Source: Actinoplanes lutulentus (GTDB taxonomy: Bacteria > Actinomycetota > Actinomycetes > Mycobacteriales > Micromonosporaceae). Taken from it: DNA of 64,000 nucleotides. This document shows, piece by piece, positions 45,834-54,483 of this stretch. Each line of letters opens with the position of its first letter. Position 1 is the stretch's first letter. The position numbers were made by a program, and so were the translations under genes. A model generated the notes under the pieces. That model did not search any database. It saw only the letters and a list, made by a program, of their open reading frames with translations, and was not told the DNA's origin. The stretch lies in contig NZ_QLMJ01000021.1 in the NCBI RefSeq assembly GCF_003259845.1, positions 1 to 64,000 of the forward strand, written 5' to 3'.

Positions 45834-48791
45834 TCACGTCCGGGGGTGCCGCCAGACGGCTTCCAGGCGGGTGACGAGATCGGGGCGCCGGGTGGCGACC
45901 TCGCTGATCAGTTCGTCGAAGGCAGCCCGGTCGTGGAGCTCGCGGATGGCGGGTACTTCGAGATCGAGCTCGTGCAACCGGCACACGGCCTCCGCGGTGA
46001 GCACTCTGTCGAGAGCGTGGGCGTTGAGGGCGAAACCGCAGCGAACGTAGCCGGCCAGGACCACGTCGATGTCCCGGCCGCCACGGCCGAGAAATGCCAG
46101 AGCACAACGGCACATCCGAGAGGCCAGCTCCCTGCGCTGGCAGCTTCCGATCACGTGGGTCGCCAGGTGCGGGCTCACGTCGGGATCGGTGGCGAGCCGG
46201 TCCAGCAACAAGGCGCCGAAGCGGGAATCCCGCTGTGTGTTGTGCTCAGCGAGGGTCAGGTAGGCGCCCGGCGACGGGGAGACCCAGAGTTGTTGCAACA
46301 GATGTGCTGGAGATTGGGCGTGCTGGTCGGCAGGCCGGACGAAGAAGCCGCCGACGCTTCCCGGAAGAGCGTCCAGGACCGGCGTCAGCGCGTGGTGCAT
46401 GATGTCGGCGTTCGGATCACACTGCAGGTAGGCGGCCCGGCGGAACTGGTCCTCGCGGTACTCCCAGTGACCCGCCTGCCGGTCGCCGACCACGGATTCG
46501 AAGGTCCAGGCCAGATCGGTCTCCTGTGCCGACCATCCGGCGCCGAGAGTGAGCCGGACATCGCGCCGGCCGTCGGTGTGCACCCGCTCCAGCTTGAGGG
46601 CCAGAACCAGGGTGCTCCAACTGTCCGAGGAGAGCTGTGACCGCCACAGGGTGACCTTCCTACGCCAGGCCTCGACGCGATTCTGCTCGGTGAACAGGTC
46701 GCTCGCCCGGATCTCGCCGGCGGTGGCGAGGATCAGCAACAGCAGGTTGGCGCCGTACGCGGCGTAGCGTGCCGGCTCGCCCGGTGACTGCGGCCGATAA
46801 TCGGCGAACCGGTGCCCCGGCGGCGTGTGGTCGAGGTCGCGGAACAGCCGGATCAGCAGTTCCGAGCCGTCCGGCACCGGCATCGCGGACAGGAACTCAA
46901 GGATCGGTGTGCGGGCGGTCAGAGGCTGGAACGACAACAGGGCGCGTAGCAGGTCGTCCTCGGCCGGGCCGCCGCTGAACGACATTGTCGATGCCTGTTC
47001 CTTCGCGACCATGTCGAGCAGCACCTGGTGGACGAGCCGGGCGACCAGGAACTCGCCGAACGTCGCGTGCAGGAACTCGTACGTCTGAAGTCTGGTCTTG
47101 TCGCGCAGAGCCCGCGCCTGGTGGATGAAGAAGAATCGGCCGAGCGTCAGATCGGCGCTGGTCAGCGGTGTCCGTGAGCCGGTGCCGGAGGGTGAGCCCT
47201 GCGGGCCGCGGATGGGCAGGGCGGTGAAGTCGGCGTCGAGATCGGTTTCGGTCACCCACTGGGCGGCTCGGTTGAACATCGCGAACGCCACGACGGAGAG
47301 GCGACGCAGCTCGTTCTCGACGGCGGCGGTCAGGTCGCGCTCGGTGAGGCCGGGCCGGTGCTTGGCGATCTCGCGGATCGCGAAGCTGCGCAGCAACTGC
47401 TCGTAGAGTTCGTGGGCGCTCAGATGAGTCCCCTGGCGTCGCAGTGCGTTGCCGTCGGCGTCATACAGCGCGAGCATCAGCAGGAGCAGCGGCTGCTCGG
47501 CGAGGGCGCGATGGACCAGAACGGTCTCGGCGGTCAGCGGCTGGAGCCGGCGGGTGGCGAAGTCGCCGGCGTTGACGGTGTTCCAGATGTCCAGCCACGT
47601 GGTGACCTGGTCGTCGGCGAAGGGTTCCAGGCGCAGCGCGACGGTTCCGGCCGGCGGACGGGCGCGGTCGGCCACCGCGGTCCGGCTGGTCACGACCACC
47701 GCGACCGGGCGGTGCTGTTCGGCTTCGCGGCGCTGGAATCTGGCGACCCGGTCCAGGTAGTCGGTCTGGCTCACCCCGGCGGCCTGCAGCAGCTCGTCGA
47801 AGCCGTCGAGGAGGATCACCGGCATGGCGTCGCCGGCCGAGCGGGACAGGGCCGGCCATTCGACGCGTTCGCCGGTGGCGGAGCGGATCGCGTACTCGAT
47901 CTGGTCTTGAAGGTCGTCGCTCGTGGGGGTGTCACGCAGCACGACCCGGATCGGGAGGAAATCCGCGGCCGGCAGGCGGGCGGCGAAGACCTTGGTGAGC
48001 ACGGACTTGCCGGAGCCGGGCTGGCCGAGCACGAGCAGGGGAGCGCGGATCGCCTGCGGCGACGTGAGGTGCCCGATCAGGAATTCCTGCAGATCGTCAC
48101 GGACCGTGAGGGTGGACCACCAGGCTTCCTCGCTCACCTGCCCGGACGCCGGGACGTCGGCGACCCGGAACCGGTGCGGGAGATAGGCGTCCTCCAGCCA
48201 CGGTACGGCGATCCCGTCGGGCACGTCGCCGGACTCGACAACGGGCCGGCGCAGCTCCGCGCGGTACGCCAGAGCGAGGCTCTCCCGGCGCTGGTCCGGC
48301 GCCCGGCCGGTGGAGATCGCCCGGAGCTGTTCCTCCAGGCCGGCGAGCGCCGCGCGGGTGGCGAGATGTTCCTGCTTGTTCGCCCAGAAACCCACCTCGG
48401 GGAAGTCGGCCATCAGCTGCCGGAACAGTTCCTGGTAGCGGTCGAGCGCATCCGACGGCAGCCGGGACAGCCCGTCGAGAGCCCGCCGGACCTCGATCTC
48501 GTCGGCCTCGTCCTCCGTGACGGTCTCCAGGATGATCAGCCGTGTCAGCTCGGCGAGCTCGGTGTAGACGTCCAGCATCCGGGCGTCGAAGGCGCCGGGC
48601 GAGTCCTGCGGCAGCGGCAGCACCCCGCCGAGCGCGATCAGCTGCTGTTGCAGGTTCTTCGCGAAGTACGCGGCATCCGCACGTTTACCCATGACCCGGG
48701 CGACCTGCTCGGATCTCTCCCGTGCCAGTCCGTTGATGTGATCCGGCAGCAGGTTGTCCAGGACCTCGAAATAGGCGGCCACCGCGATCAC
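45834..48791 (-). CDS. NACHT-domain STAND ATPase (main part, after an in-frame stop)
   Basis: This 985-residue frame holds most of a NACHT protein. The N-terminal ~230 residues are helical (continuing an NNH7-like domain), then a NACHT ATPase with Walker A VLGQPGSGKSVL (about 255-266), Walker B VILLDGFDEL (about 325) and sensor VVVTSRTA. A long helical C-terminal region follows. Relatives act in signalling and several in anti-phage defence. The first possible start is a GTG at 48791 without a ribosome binding site, because a TAA at 48846-48848 cuts it off, in the same frame, from the true N-terminus. Unless read through or re-initiated, the gene is a pseudogene. Confidence 0.85.
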   Translation of the reverse strand: MIAVAAYFEVLDNLLPDHINGLARERSEQVARVMGKRADAAYFAKNLQQQLIALGGVLPLPQDSPGAFDARMLDVYTELAELTRLIILETVTEDEADEIEVRRALDGLSRLPSDALDRYQELFRQLMADFPEVGFWANKQEHLATRAALAGLEEQLRAISTGRAPDQRRESLALAYRAELRRPVVESGDVPDGIAVPWLEDAYLPHRFRVADVPASGQVSEEAWWSTLTVRDDLQEFLIGHLTSPQAIRAPLLVLGQPGSGKSVLTKVFAARLPAADFLPIRVVLRDTPTSDDLQDQIEYAIRSATGERVEWPALSRSAGDAMPVILLDGFDELLQAAGVSQTDYLDRVARFQRREAEQHRPVAVVVTSRTAVADRARPPAGTVALRLEPFADDQVTTWLDIWNTVNAGDFATRRLQPLTAETVLVHRALAEQPLLLLMLALYDADGNALRRQGTHLSAHELYEQLLRSFAIREIAKHRPGLTERDLTAAVENELRRLSVVAFAMFNRAAQWVTETDLDADFTALPIRGPQGSPSGTGSRTPLTSADLTLGRFFFIHQARALRDKTRLQTYEFLHATFGEFLVARLVHQVLLDMVAKEQASTMSFSGGPAEDDLLRALLSFQPLTARTPILEFLSAMPVPDGSELLIRLFRDLDHTPPGHRFADYRPQSPGEPARYAAYGANLLLLILATAGEIRASDLFTEQNRVEAWRRKVTLWRSQLSSDSWSTLVLALKLERVHTDGRRDVRLTLGAGWSAQETDLAWTFESVVGDRQAGHWEYREDQFRRAAYLQCDPNADIMHHALTPVLDALPGSVGGFFVRPADQHAQSPAHLLQQLWVSPSPGAYLTLAEHNTQRDSRFGALLLDRLATDPDVSPHLATHVIGSCQRRELASRMCRCALAFLGRGGRDIDVVLAGYVRCGFALNAHALDRVLTAEAVCRLHELDLEVPAIRELHDRAAFDELISEVATRRPDLVTRLEAVWRHPRT

Positions 48792-48845
48792 CGCGTGGGC
48801 GGCCTCGAGCCGTTCGGTCCGGCTGTGGCGGGACAGCCCGCTGCG

Positions 48846-49058
48846 TTACTCGGCGAGGGAGCGGATCAGGTCGTTGCTCAGCCGGACGAATTCGGACTTC
48901 GCGTCGAACCAGCTCAGGAAGGCCGGAATGACCGGAGCGCCGCCGAGGAGCACGCCGCCGACGATTTTCTCGACGGCGCTGACGATCTTGCTGTCCGTGC
49001 CGCCGAGCAATCTGACGGCGTCCGTGTAGCTGAGCGACCGCGACATGCCGTCCATCAT
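48846..49058 (-). pseudogene. N-terminal fragment of the NACHT gene (NNH7-like)
   Basis: About 70 residues beginning MMDGMSRSLSYTDAVRLLGG and running to SDLIR-like helix NDLIRSLAE, then TAA. The sequence matches the start of NACHT N-terminal helical domain 7 proteins. Beyond the TAA the same frame continues RSGLSRHSRTERLEAAHAV and joins the large NACHT frame without shift. GGAGACC precedes the ATG at 49058. Confidence 0.78.
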
Positions 49059-49195
49059 GGCCGGTCTCCGCCAGAGAGTGTCATTCGTCCGGGGTGACCC
49101 GGGCACCGCCGGACCCTGGTAGGTCTTTTACGGGACCTTCATTTCCCGGTCGGCGCATCCGATGCCGAAGCGTGGGTAACGTGCCCTGCAGAAGC

Positions 49196-49209
49196 GGGAC
49201 CAAAGACCC
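49196..49209. promoter_or_regulatory. DevR (DosR)-like box before phosphoketolase
   Basis: GGGACCAAAGACCC reads GGGTCTTTGGTCCC on the other strand, 13 of 14 matches to the mycobacterial DosR core GGGACTTTNGTCCC. It is 79 bases before the phosphoketolase start. A weaker half-site, GGGACCTTC, lies at 49132-49140. The devS/devR gap has the closely similar GGGACCAATGGCCC. Confidence 0.6.
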
Positions 49210-49287
49210 GTGTTCAGTGAATCTCGGATCGATACGTTGATCGGGACATCAGTCAGGACTCTGGCAGATCAATCGAGGGGAATGACC

Positions 49288-51717
49288 GTGACCGCCGTTT
49301 CGGAGAACCGGGCCAGCGCGCTCGACCACAACGAGCTCGTGCGTAGTCTGGCGGAACCCGACGAGAACGAGGTCGCGGGCCTCGACGCCTGGTGGCGGGC
49401 GAACAATTATCTGACCATCGGCCAGATCTACCTCCAGGGCAACGCGCTGCTGAAGGAGCCGCTCGTCACCGAGCACATCAAGCCCCGCCTGCTCGGGCAC
49501 TGGGGGACCAGCCCCGGCCTCTCCTTCATCTACGCGCACGTCTCCCGCCTGATCAAGAAGACCGGCCAGCAGGCCATCTATCTGGCCGGGCCCGGTCACG
49601 GCGGTCCCGCGCTGGTCGCGGCCGGATATCTCGAAGGCACCTACTCGGAGATCTACCCGAAGATCAGCCAGGATGCAGGCGGCGTGCTGCGCCTGTTCCG
49701 GCAGTTCTCCAGCCCGGGCGGCATCCCGTCGCACGTGTCGGTGACGACGCCCGGCTCGATCCACGAGGGCGGCGAGCTCGGGTACGTGCTGGTGCACGCC
49801 TTCGGCTCGGTGATGGACAACCCCGACCTGCTCACGATCGCGGTGGTCGGCGACGGTGAGGCCGAGACCGGCCCGCTCGAAGGCTCCTGGAAGGGCATCT
49901 CGTTCATCAACCCGGCGCACGACGGCGCTGTCCTGCCGATCCTGCACCTCAACGGCGCCAAGATCGCCGGACCGACCGTGCTGGCCCGCAAGGACCCCGC
50001 CGAGGTGCGCAAACTTCTCGAAGGCCATGGGTACGAGATCATCGAGGTGGGCGGCGACGACCTGCCCGGCATGCATCACCGCTTCGCGGAGGGTCTCGCC
50101 AAGGCCTGGGGTCGCATCAAGGAGATCCAGGACGCGGCTCGCGGCGGCGACTGGGACGGTGCGCGGCCGCACTGGCCACTGATCATCTTGCGTACGCCGA
50201 AAGGCTGGACCGGTCCGGAGAAGATCGACGGGATCACGGTGACCGGCACGTGGCGCTCGCACCAGGTGCCGCTCTCCGGTGTGCGGGGCAACCCGGAGCA
50301 CCTCAAGGACCTGGAGACCTGGCTCAAGTCGTACCGTCCGGAGGAGCTGTTCGACGAGGCCGGCGCGCCGGTGCAGATCATCAAGGACCAGGCGCCCGAC
50401 GGTGACCTGCGGATGAGCGCCAGCCCGCACGCCAACGGCGGGGTGCTCACCCGCGACCTGGACCTGCCGGACTACCGCGACTACGCGGTCGACGTGAAGC
50501 AGCCGGCCCAGGGCCGGGCCGAGTCGACCCGCAAGCTCGGCGAGATGATGCGTGACATCTACACGCGCAACCCCGACCGGTTCCGGCTGTTCTGCCCGGA
50601 CGAGACGAACAGCAACCGCCTCGGCGCGGTCTTCGAGGTCTCCGACCGCGGCTTCATGGAGTCGGTCAACGCCGACGACGTGAAGATCAGCAAAGAGGGC
50701 CGGGTCATGGAGGTGCTCTCCGAGCACAACTGCCACGGCTGGCTGGAGGGGTACAACCTGACCGGCCGGCACGGCATGTTCGCCACGTACGAGGCGTTTG
50801 CCATGGTCAGCGCGTCGCAGACGATCCAGCACGGCAAGTGGCTGCAGGAGGCTTCGCATCTGCCGTGGCGGGCCAAGGTTCCCAGCCTGAACATCCTGCT
50901 GACCTCGACGGCCTGGCGCAACGACCACAACGGCTTCTCGCACCAGGGTCCCGGCCTGATCCAGAACGTGCTGACCCAGCGTGGCGACGTGGCCCGGGTG
51001 TACCTGCCGCCGGACGCGAACACGCTGCTCTCGGTCGCGAACCACTGCTTCCGGTCGCGGTCGTACATCAACCTCATCGTGATCGACAAGCAGCCGCAGC
51101 TGCAGTGGCTCGACATGGACGCCGCGATCGAGCACTGCCGCAAGGGCGCCGGGGTCTGGGATTGGGCCGGCACCGACGAGGGCGCCAGCGACCCGGACAT
51201 CGTCCTGGCGTGCGCCGGCGACGTGGTGACCATGGAGACCGTGGCGGCCGCGCAGATCCTCAAGGAGAAACTGCCTCGTTTGAACGTGCGCGTCGTCAAC
51301 GTCGTCGACCTGATGACGCTGCCGCGGCCGAAGGACCACCCGCATGGCATGAGCGAGACGGAGTTCCGGGAGCTGTTCACCGATCACGTCGACGTGGTGT
51401 TCGCCTTCCACGGATACCCGGGCGCCATTCACCAGCTGGTGCACGGCCGGCCGGACGCGGACCGGTTCCGGGTACGCGGCTTCATCGAGCAGGGCACCAC
51501 GACCACGCCGTTCGACATGACGGTCCGCAACCGGGCGTCCCGGTACCACCTGGTGATCGACGCGATCAACAACGCGCGGCGGCTGCCGGCCGGCGCCACC
51601 GAGCTGAAGGCCTGGTGCGAGTCGCAGCTCGAACGGCACGAGAAGTACGTCGTCGAGCACCTGGAGGACATGCCCGAGGTGCGCGACTGGTCGCTGGGGG
51701 ACTGGGCGGAGAGCTGA
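49288..51717 (+). CDS. xfp: Xylulose-5-phosphate/fructose-6-phosphate phosphoketolase
   Basis: An 809-residue thiamine-diphosphate enzyme cleaving xylulose-5-P (and fructose-6-P) with phosphate to acetyl phosphate. Family motifs are clear: WWRANNYLTIGQIYL, GHWGTSPGLSFIYAH, the ThDP motif GDGEAETGPLEGSWKG and HQGPGLIQNVLTQRGDVARVYLPPD. Length fits Xfp (790-820). GTG 49288 is preferred because GAGGGGA lies 7 bases upstream; ATG 49282 would abut it. No ackA/pta gene is adjacent. A DevR-like box upstream suggests induction under low oxygen. Confidence 0.95.
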   Translation: MTAVSENRASALDHNELVRSLAEPDENEVAGLDAWWRANNYLTIGQIYLQGNALLKEPLVTEHIKPRLLGHWGTSPGLSFIYAHVSRLIKKTGQQAIYLAGPGHGGPALVAAGYLEGTYSEIYPKISQDAGGVLRLFRQFSSPGGIPSHVSVTTPGSIHEGGELGYVLVHAFGSVMDNPDLLTIAVVGDGEAETGPLEGSWKGISFINPAHDGAVLPILHLNGAKIAGPTVLARKDPAEVRKLLEGHGYEIIEVGGDDLPGMHHRFAEGLAKAWGRIKEIQDAARGGDWDGARPHWPLIILRTPKGWTGPEKIDGITVTGTWRSHQVPLSGVRGNPEHLKDLETWLKSYRPEELFDEAGAPVQIIKDQAPDGDLRMSASPHANGGVLTRDLDLPDYRDYAVDVKQPAQGRAESTRKLGEMMRDIYTRNPDRFRLFCPDETNSNRLGAVFEVSDRGFMESVNADDVKISKEGRVMEVLSEHNCHGWLEGYNLTGRHGMFATYEAFAMVSASQTIQHGKWLQEASHLPWRAKVPSLNILLTSTAWRNDHNGFSHQGPGLIQNVLTQRGDVARVYLPPDANTLLSVANHCFRSRSYINLIVIDKQPQLQWLDMDAAIEHCRKGAGVWDWAGTDEGASDPDIVLACAGDVVTMETVAAAQILKEKLPRLNVRVVNVVDLMTLPRPKDHPHGMSETEFRELFTDHVDVVFAFHGYPGAIHQLVHGRPDADRFRVRGFIEQGTTTTPFDMTVRNRASRYHLVIDAINNARRLPAGATELKAWCESQLERHEKYVVEHLEDMPEVRDWSLGDWAES

Positions 51718-51741
51718 TCCGCTGATCTTGTGAGGTGGGAT

Positions 51742-51786
51742 ATTCCACTCCGGAGTGCGCGACTCTGCGCGTTTCCGGGGTGGAAT
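51742..51786 (+). terminator. Terminator of the phosphoketolase gene
   Basis: ATTCCACTCCGG (51742-51753) pairs with CCGGGGTGGAAT (51775-51786), one G-U, across a 21-nt loop; it starts 24 bases after the stop codon. Confidence 0.65.
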
Positions 51787-51963
51787 TCTCACATTCACGC
51801 GCGTTAGCACACGATGATGGGTGCGAATCGGTCAGTCGACCGAAATTCTTTCCGAAGAATCTGTGGCCGAGACATGTCTCACCCTTTTAATCAACGGCAT
51901 GGTTAAGCGAAAGTGAGGGGAGCACAACACCCGTCGCTCGACGATGAGGAAGGGGACCCCTCT

Positions 51964-52395
51964 ATGGCCGCCACGCGGAGCCCTTGGCCGACGACCCGGC
52001 AGGGCGCGAAGGACCACTCGGTTACCACCCTGCAATTCCTGTTGCTGGCCCACGGCCAGACGGTCACGGTGGACGGCGTCTTCGGCGCCCAGACCGGCGA
52101 CGCGGTACGCGCGTTCCAGTGGGCCAAGAGCCTTCCGGACAACGGCGTGGTCTGCCCGGTGACGTGGGAGGCGCTGATCGTCGAGGTACGCCCCGGCGCC
52201 CAGGGCAACGCGGTCCGCGGCGTGCAGCGGGAGTTCCCCACGTCCGTCGACGGGGTTTACGGTCCCGCGACCGAGCGGGCGGTGCGCGCGTTCCAGCAGA
52301 GCGCCGCGATCCCCGCCGACGGTGTCGTCGGACGTGCGACGTGGCAGGCCCTCATCAGCCGTGAGCAGGCCGCCGAGCTCCAGCAGGCCGCGTAG
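51964..52395 (+). CDS. Two-domain peptidoglycan-binding protein
   Basis: A 143-residue protein consisting of two PG_binding_1 repeats (about 15-70 and 76-135): VDGVFGAQTGDAVRAFQ and VDGVYGPATERAVRAFQQ, each ending in TWEALI or TWQALI. No signal peptide or enzyme domain is visible, unusual for a wall-binding module; export by another route or an intracellular role are open. ATG 51964 is the first methionine before the repeats; AAGGGG lies upstream. Confidence 0.85.
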   Translation: MAATRSPWPTTRQGAKDHSVTTLQFLLLAHGQTVTVDGVFGAQTGDAVRAFQWAKSLPDNGVVCPVTWEALIVEVRPGAQGNAVRGVQREFPTSVDGVYGPATERAVRAFQQSAAIPADGVVGRATWQALISREQAAELQQAA

Positions 52396-52420
52396 TCCCC
52401 GCACGTCCCGTACGCCCCGC

Positions 52421-52486
52421 ACCTCCCCGGATCTTGGTGAGTTTCGCCCACACGGCGACCCGAACTTGCCAAGATCGCGGGGAGGT
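52421..52486. repeat. GATCTTGG palindromic element, copy 1
   Basis: ACCTCCCCGGATCTTGG (52421-52437) pairs with 52469-52486 with one bulge, enclosing GAGTTTCGCCCA. It lies 26 bases after the peptidoglycan-binding gene and may terminate it. A second copy of the GATCTTGG core with the same interior occurs at 53046-53093. Confidence 0.8.
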
Positions 52487-52544
52487 TGGCGTCAGAGCGG
52501 CCGGGGCGCCGGCCGGTCCGGCTGGCGCTCAGTGCTGTCCCGGT

Positions 52545-52661
52545 GCTTGCGGGCAGGGCTCGTGGGCAGGGCTTGCGGGCAGGGCTCGCGGGCAGGGCTT
52601 GCGGACAACGCTCGCGGGCAGCGCTTGCGGACAGTGCTCGCGAACAACGCTCGCGGATAGC
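52545..52661. repeat. Nine 13-bp tandem repeats
   Basis: Units of the form GCT(T/C)GCGGGCAGG start at 52545 and recur every 13 bases to 52661, drifting to GCTCGCGGATAGC at the right end. TT and TC variants alternate, suggesting an older 26-bp unit. No gene overlaps it convincingly. Confidence 0.9.
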
Positions 52662-52803
52662 GTGGGCGGCTCGTCGTGCGACGTCTCGCTTGCGGGCGGA
52701 GACGCCTGGCGGTTTGCGTCGCCTACCTCGCGAGCGGAGCGCCTATCAGTGCGGCGATCGAGCTCGCGGCGAGGTTAAGACGGCGGGTTATCACGGTGAG
52801 TAG

Positions 52804-52867
52804 GGAATTTCCGGGGCGACCCGCTGATCTTGGAATGCCGCGGGTGCTCTGACCCCCGAAGAATTCC
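52804..52867. repeat. Imperfect hairpin in the gene-free stretch
   Basis: GGAATTTCCGGGG pairs, with a one-base slip, with CCCCCGAAGAATTCC across a ~36-nt loop. It shares the words CCGCTGATCTTG and TTCCGGGG with the phosphoketolase terminator region at 51719-51786. Confidence 0.5.
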
Positions 52868-53045
52868 ACGAATGCGCGACGGGCGCCGTCGATGATCACT
52901 CGCAGGCCACGCTGTGTGATCGTTGCGCTCGGATGGCTGATTGCGGGGTGGCAGGAGGCTGTCCAGATCGCGGCGAGGTCAGCGAGAGGGCGATCGCGGG
53001 CTCGGGGAGTGCCGCTCCCTGCCTCAGCCGCTCCCCGCCTCAGCC

Positions 53046-53093
53046 GATCTTGGCGAGTTTCGCCCAGATGGGCGGCCCGAACTTGTCAAGATC
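53046..53093. repeat. GATCTTGG palindromic element, copy 2
   Basis: GATCTTG (53046-53052) pairs with CAAGATC (53087-53093); inside, CGCCC and GGGCG form a second stem. It matches copy 1 at 52430-52476 over most of its length, but the outer ACCTCCCC arms are absent. Confidence 0.8.
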
Positions 53094-53192
53094 GCGGCAG
53101 AGGCGCGGGCGGGGAGCCTACCCGGGGGATGCGTGACGTCGAATTGCGGTCGGGTGTGTTCTGTCGCCGTAGGTCTCGTCGTTGCGGGGGCC

Positions 53193-53310
53193 AGCCGTAG
53201 CTCAGATAGGTCATCGCACCCTCATGACCTATCTGAGCTACGGCTCGCGCCGACCAGCCGTAGGCCAGACACCTCATAGCGGCCCGATGACCTATCTGAG
53301 CTACGGCTCG
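53193..53310. repeat. Two AGCCGTAGCTCAGA palindromic elements
   Basis: The first has perfectly paired 22-bp arms (53193-53214 and 53224-53245) with a 9-nt loop. The second (53256-53309) keeps the right arm almost unchanged but its left arm has diverged. The same family occurs at 16439-16557. Confidence 0.85.
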
Positions 53311-53376
53311 CCCCCAACGGTCGGCTCGCCCCCAACGGTCGGCTCGCCCCCAACGGTCGGCTCGCCCTCGGCGGAC
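53305..53376. repeat. Four 18-bp tandem repeats
   Basis: GGCTCGCCCCCAACGGTC occurs exactly at 53305, 53323 and 53341, and once with changes at 53359. The array grows out of the right arm of the preceding palindromic element, sharing its GGCTCG. Confidence 0.88.
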
Positions 53377-53470
53377 GGCTCGCCAGTTGGCGGGCGGCAC
53401 GCGCCGGCGGACGGGTTCGGTTCGTCTAGCGGGGCCGGCGGCGACACCCCGTGAGCACTCCGCCTGGTGT

Positions 53471-53509
53471 GTGTCGAGTTGAGGCGCGTATCGAACCTGA
53501 AATCGACAC
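53471..53509. repeat. GTGTCGA hairpin element, dispersed copy
   Basis: Arms 53471-53484 and 53496-53509 pair at 12 of 14 positions around an 11-nt loop CGCGTATCGAA. Arm length, loop length and the terminal GTGTCGA/TCGACAC equal those of the copies at 16151-16311 and 35952-35990. Confidence 0.8.
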
Positions 53510-53555
53510 AGCCGTCGGGAACGCGCTGCGGTTGCCGTCGGGGCTGTGGTTCGGG

Positions 53556-53600
53556 GACCACTATCGTCGCGACCACTATCGCCGCGACCACTATCGCCGC
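53556..53600. repeat. Three 15-bp tandem repeats
   Basis: GACCACTATCGCCGC occurs at 53571 and 53586 and, with one change, at 53556. The preceding TGTGGTTCGGGGACCAC (53545-53561) also occurs inverted at 16087-16103. Confidence 0.85.
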
Positions 53601-53700
53601 GGGAAAGCCCCGGGGCGCAGAGGCGATCACGAACGAACGTCCCCTGCCAGCGGGACTTCAACGAGTCAGCAGGGAGAGCCCGCCGGGCGGATGCCGGGGC

Positions 53701-54483
53701 TCAGGACGGGCTGCGGCGGGAGGCCAGTGCCGCCACCGGGTCGAAGCCGAACGGGAGCTCCAAGCGGTGGGCGCTCATCAGCGAACGGTCGGCCAGCAGG
53801 TCGACCGTCGGGCCGTCGGCTACCAGGCGGCCCTCGTCGAGGATCACCGCGCGGGGGCACAGCTCCAGGGCGTACGGGAGATCGTGGGTCACCATCAGGA
53901 CGGTGACCGGTAACGATTCCAGGATTTCGGCCAGTTCGCGGCGGCTGGCCGGGTCCAGGTTGGAGGACGGTTCGTCCAGGACCAGGATCTCGGGGCGCAT
54001 CGCCAGGACGGTCGCCACCGCCACCCGGCGGCGCTGGCCGAACGAGAGGTGGTGCGGGATCTGGTCGCGGTGCGCCGACATGCCCACGGCGGACAGGGCT
54101 TCGTCGACGCGATTATCGAGCTCGGTTCCGCGTACCCCGAGGTTTGCCGGACCGAAAGCGACGTCTTCCGCGACCGTCGGCATGAAGAGCTGGTCGTCGG
54201 GGTCCTGGAAGACGATGCCGACCCGGCGGCGGATCTCGGCGATCGCGGCGCGATCGCTCGGCGTGACCGGGAGACCGGAGATCTCCACCCGGCCGGGACC
54301 GCCGTGCAGGATGCCGTTGAGGTGCAGGACCAGCGTGGTCTTGCCGGCGCCGTTCGGGCCCAGCAGCGCGACCCGCTCACCCTGGGCGAGGGTCAGGTCA
54401 ACCCCGCGAAGCGCTTCGCGCCCATCCGGGTACGCGAAATGCAGCCCGGAGATGGTCAGCGCAGGTTCAGTCACGTTGATCAT
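53701..54483 (-). CDS. cbiO: Cobalt/nickel ECF transporter ATPase CbiO
   Basis: A 260-residue ABC ATPase. Walker A is LLGPNGAGKTTL (about 38-49), the Q-loop VFQDPDDQLF, the signature LSFGQRRRVAVA and Walker B ILVLDEPSSNLDP. Note LSFGQ in place of LSGGQ, seen in several CbiO proteins. It powers the CbiMNQ membrane complex encoded directly upstream, with an ATGA overlap to cbiQ. Confidence 0.94.
   Translation of the reverse strand: MINVTEPALTISGLHFAYPDGREALRGVDLTLAQGERVALLGPNGAGKTTLVLHLNGILHGGPGRVEISGLPVTPSDRAAIAEIRRRVGIVFQDPDDQLFMPTVAEDVAFGPANLGVRGTELDNRVDEALSAVGMSAHRDQIPHHLSFGQRRRVAVATVLAMRPEILVLDEPSSNLDPASRRELAEILESLPVTVLMVTHDLPYALELCPRAVILDEGRLVADGPTVDLLADRSLMSAHRLELPFGFDPVAALASRRSPS

Noticed and set aside
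49249..51810. An 853-residue minus-strand frame opposite phosphoketolase
   Set aside because: Shadow of a strongly conserved gene; no motif or ribosome binding site.
52545..52661. 13-bp array considered as a CRISPR-like array
   Set aside because: Units are contiguous without unique spacers and no cas gene is near.
54403..54418. GCGAAGCGCTTCGCG resembling the LacI palindrome
   Set aside because: Lies within cbiO coding sequence, lacks the flanking GT/AC bases of the operators, and has no related sugar gene nearby.
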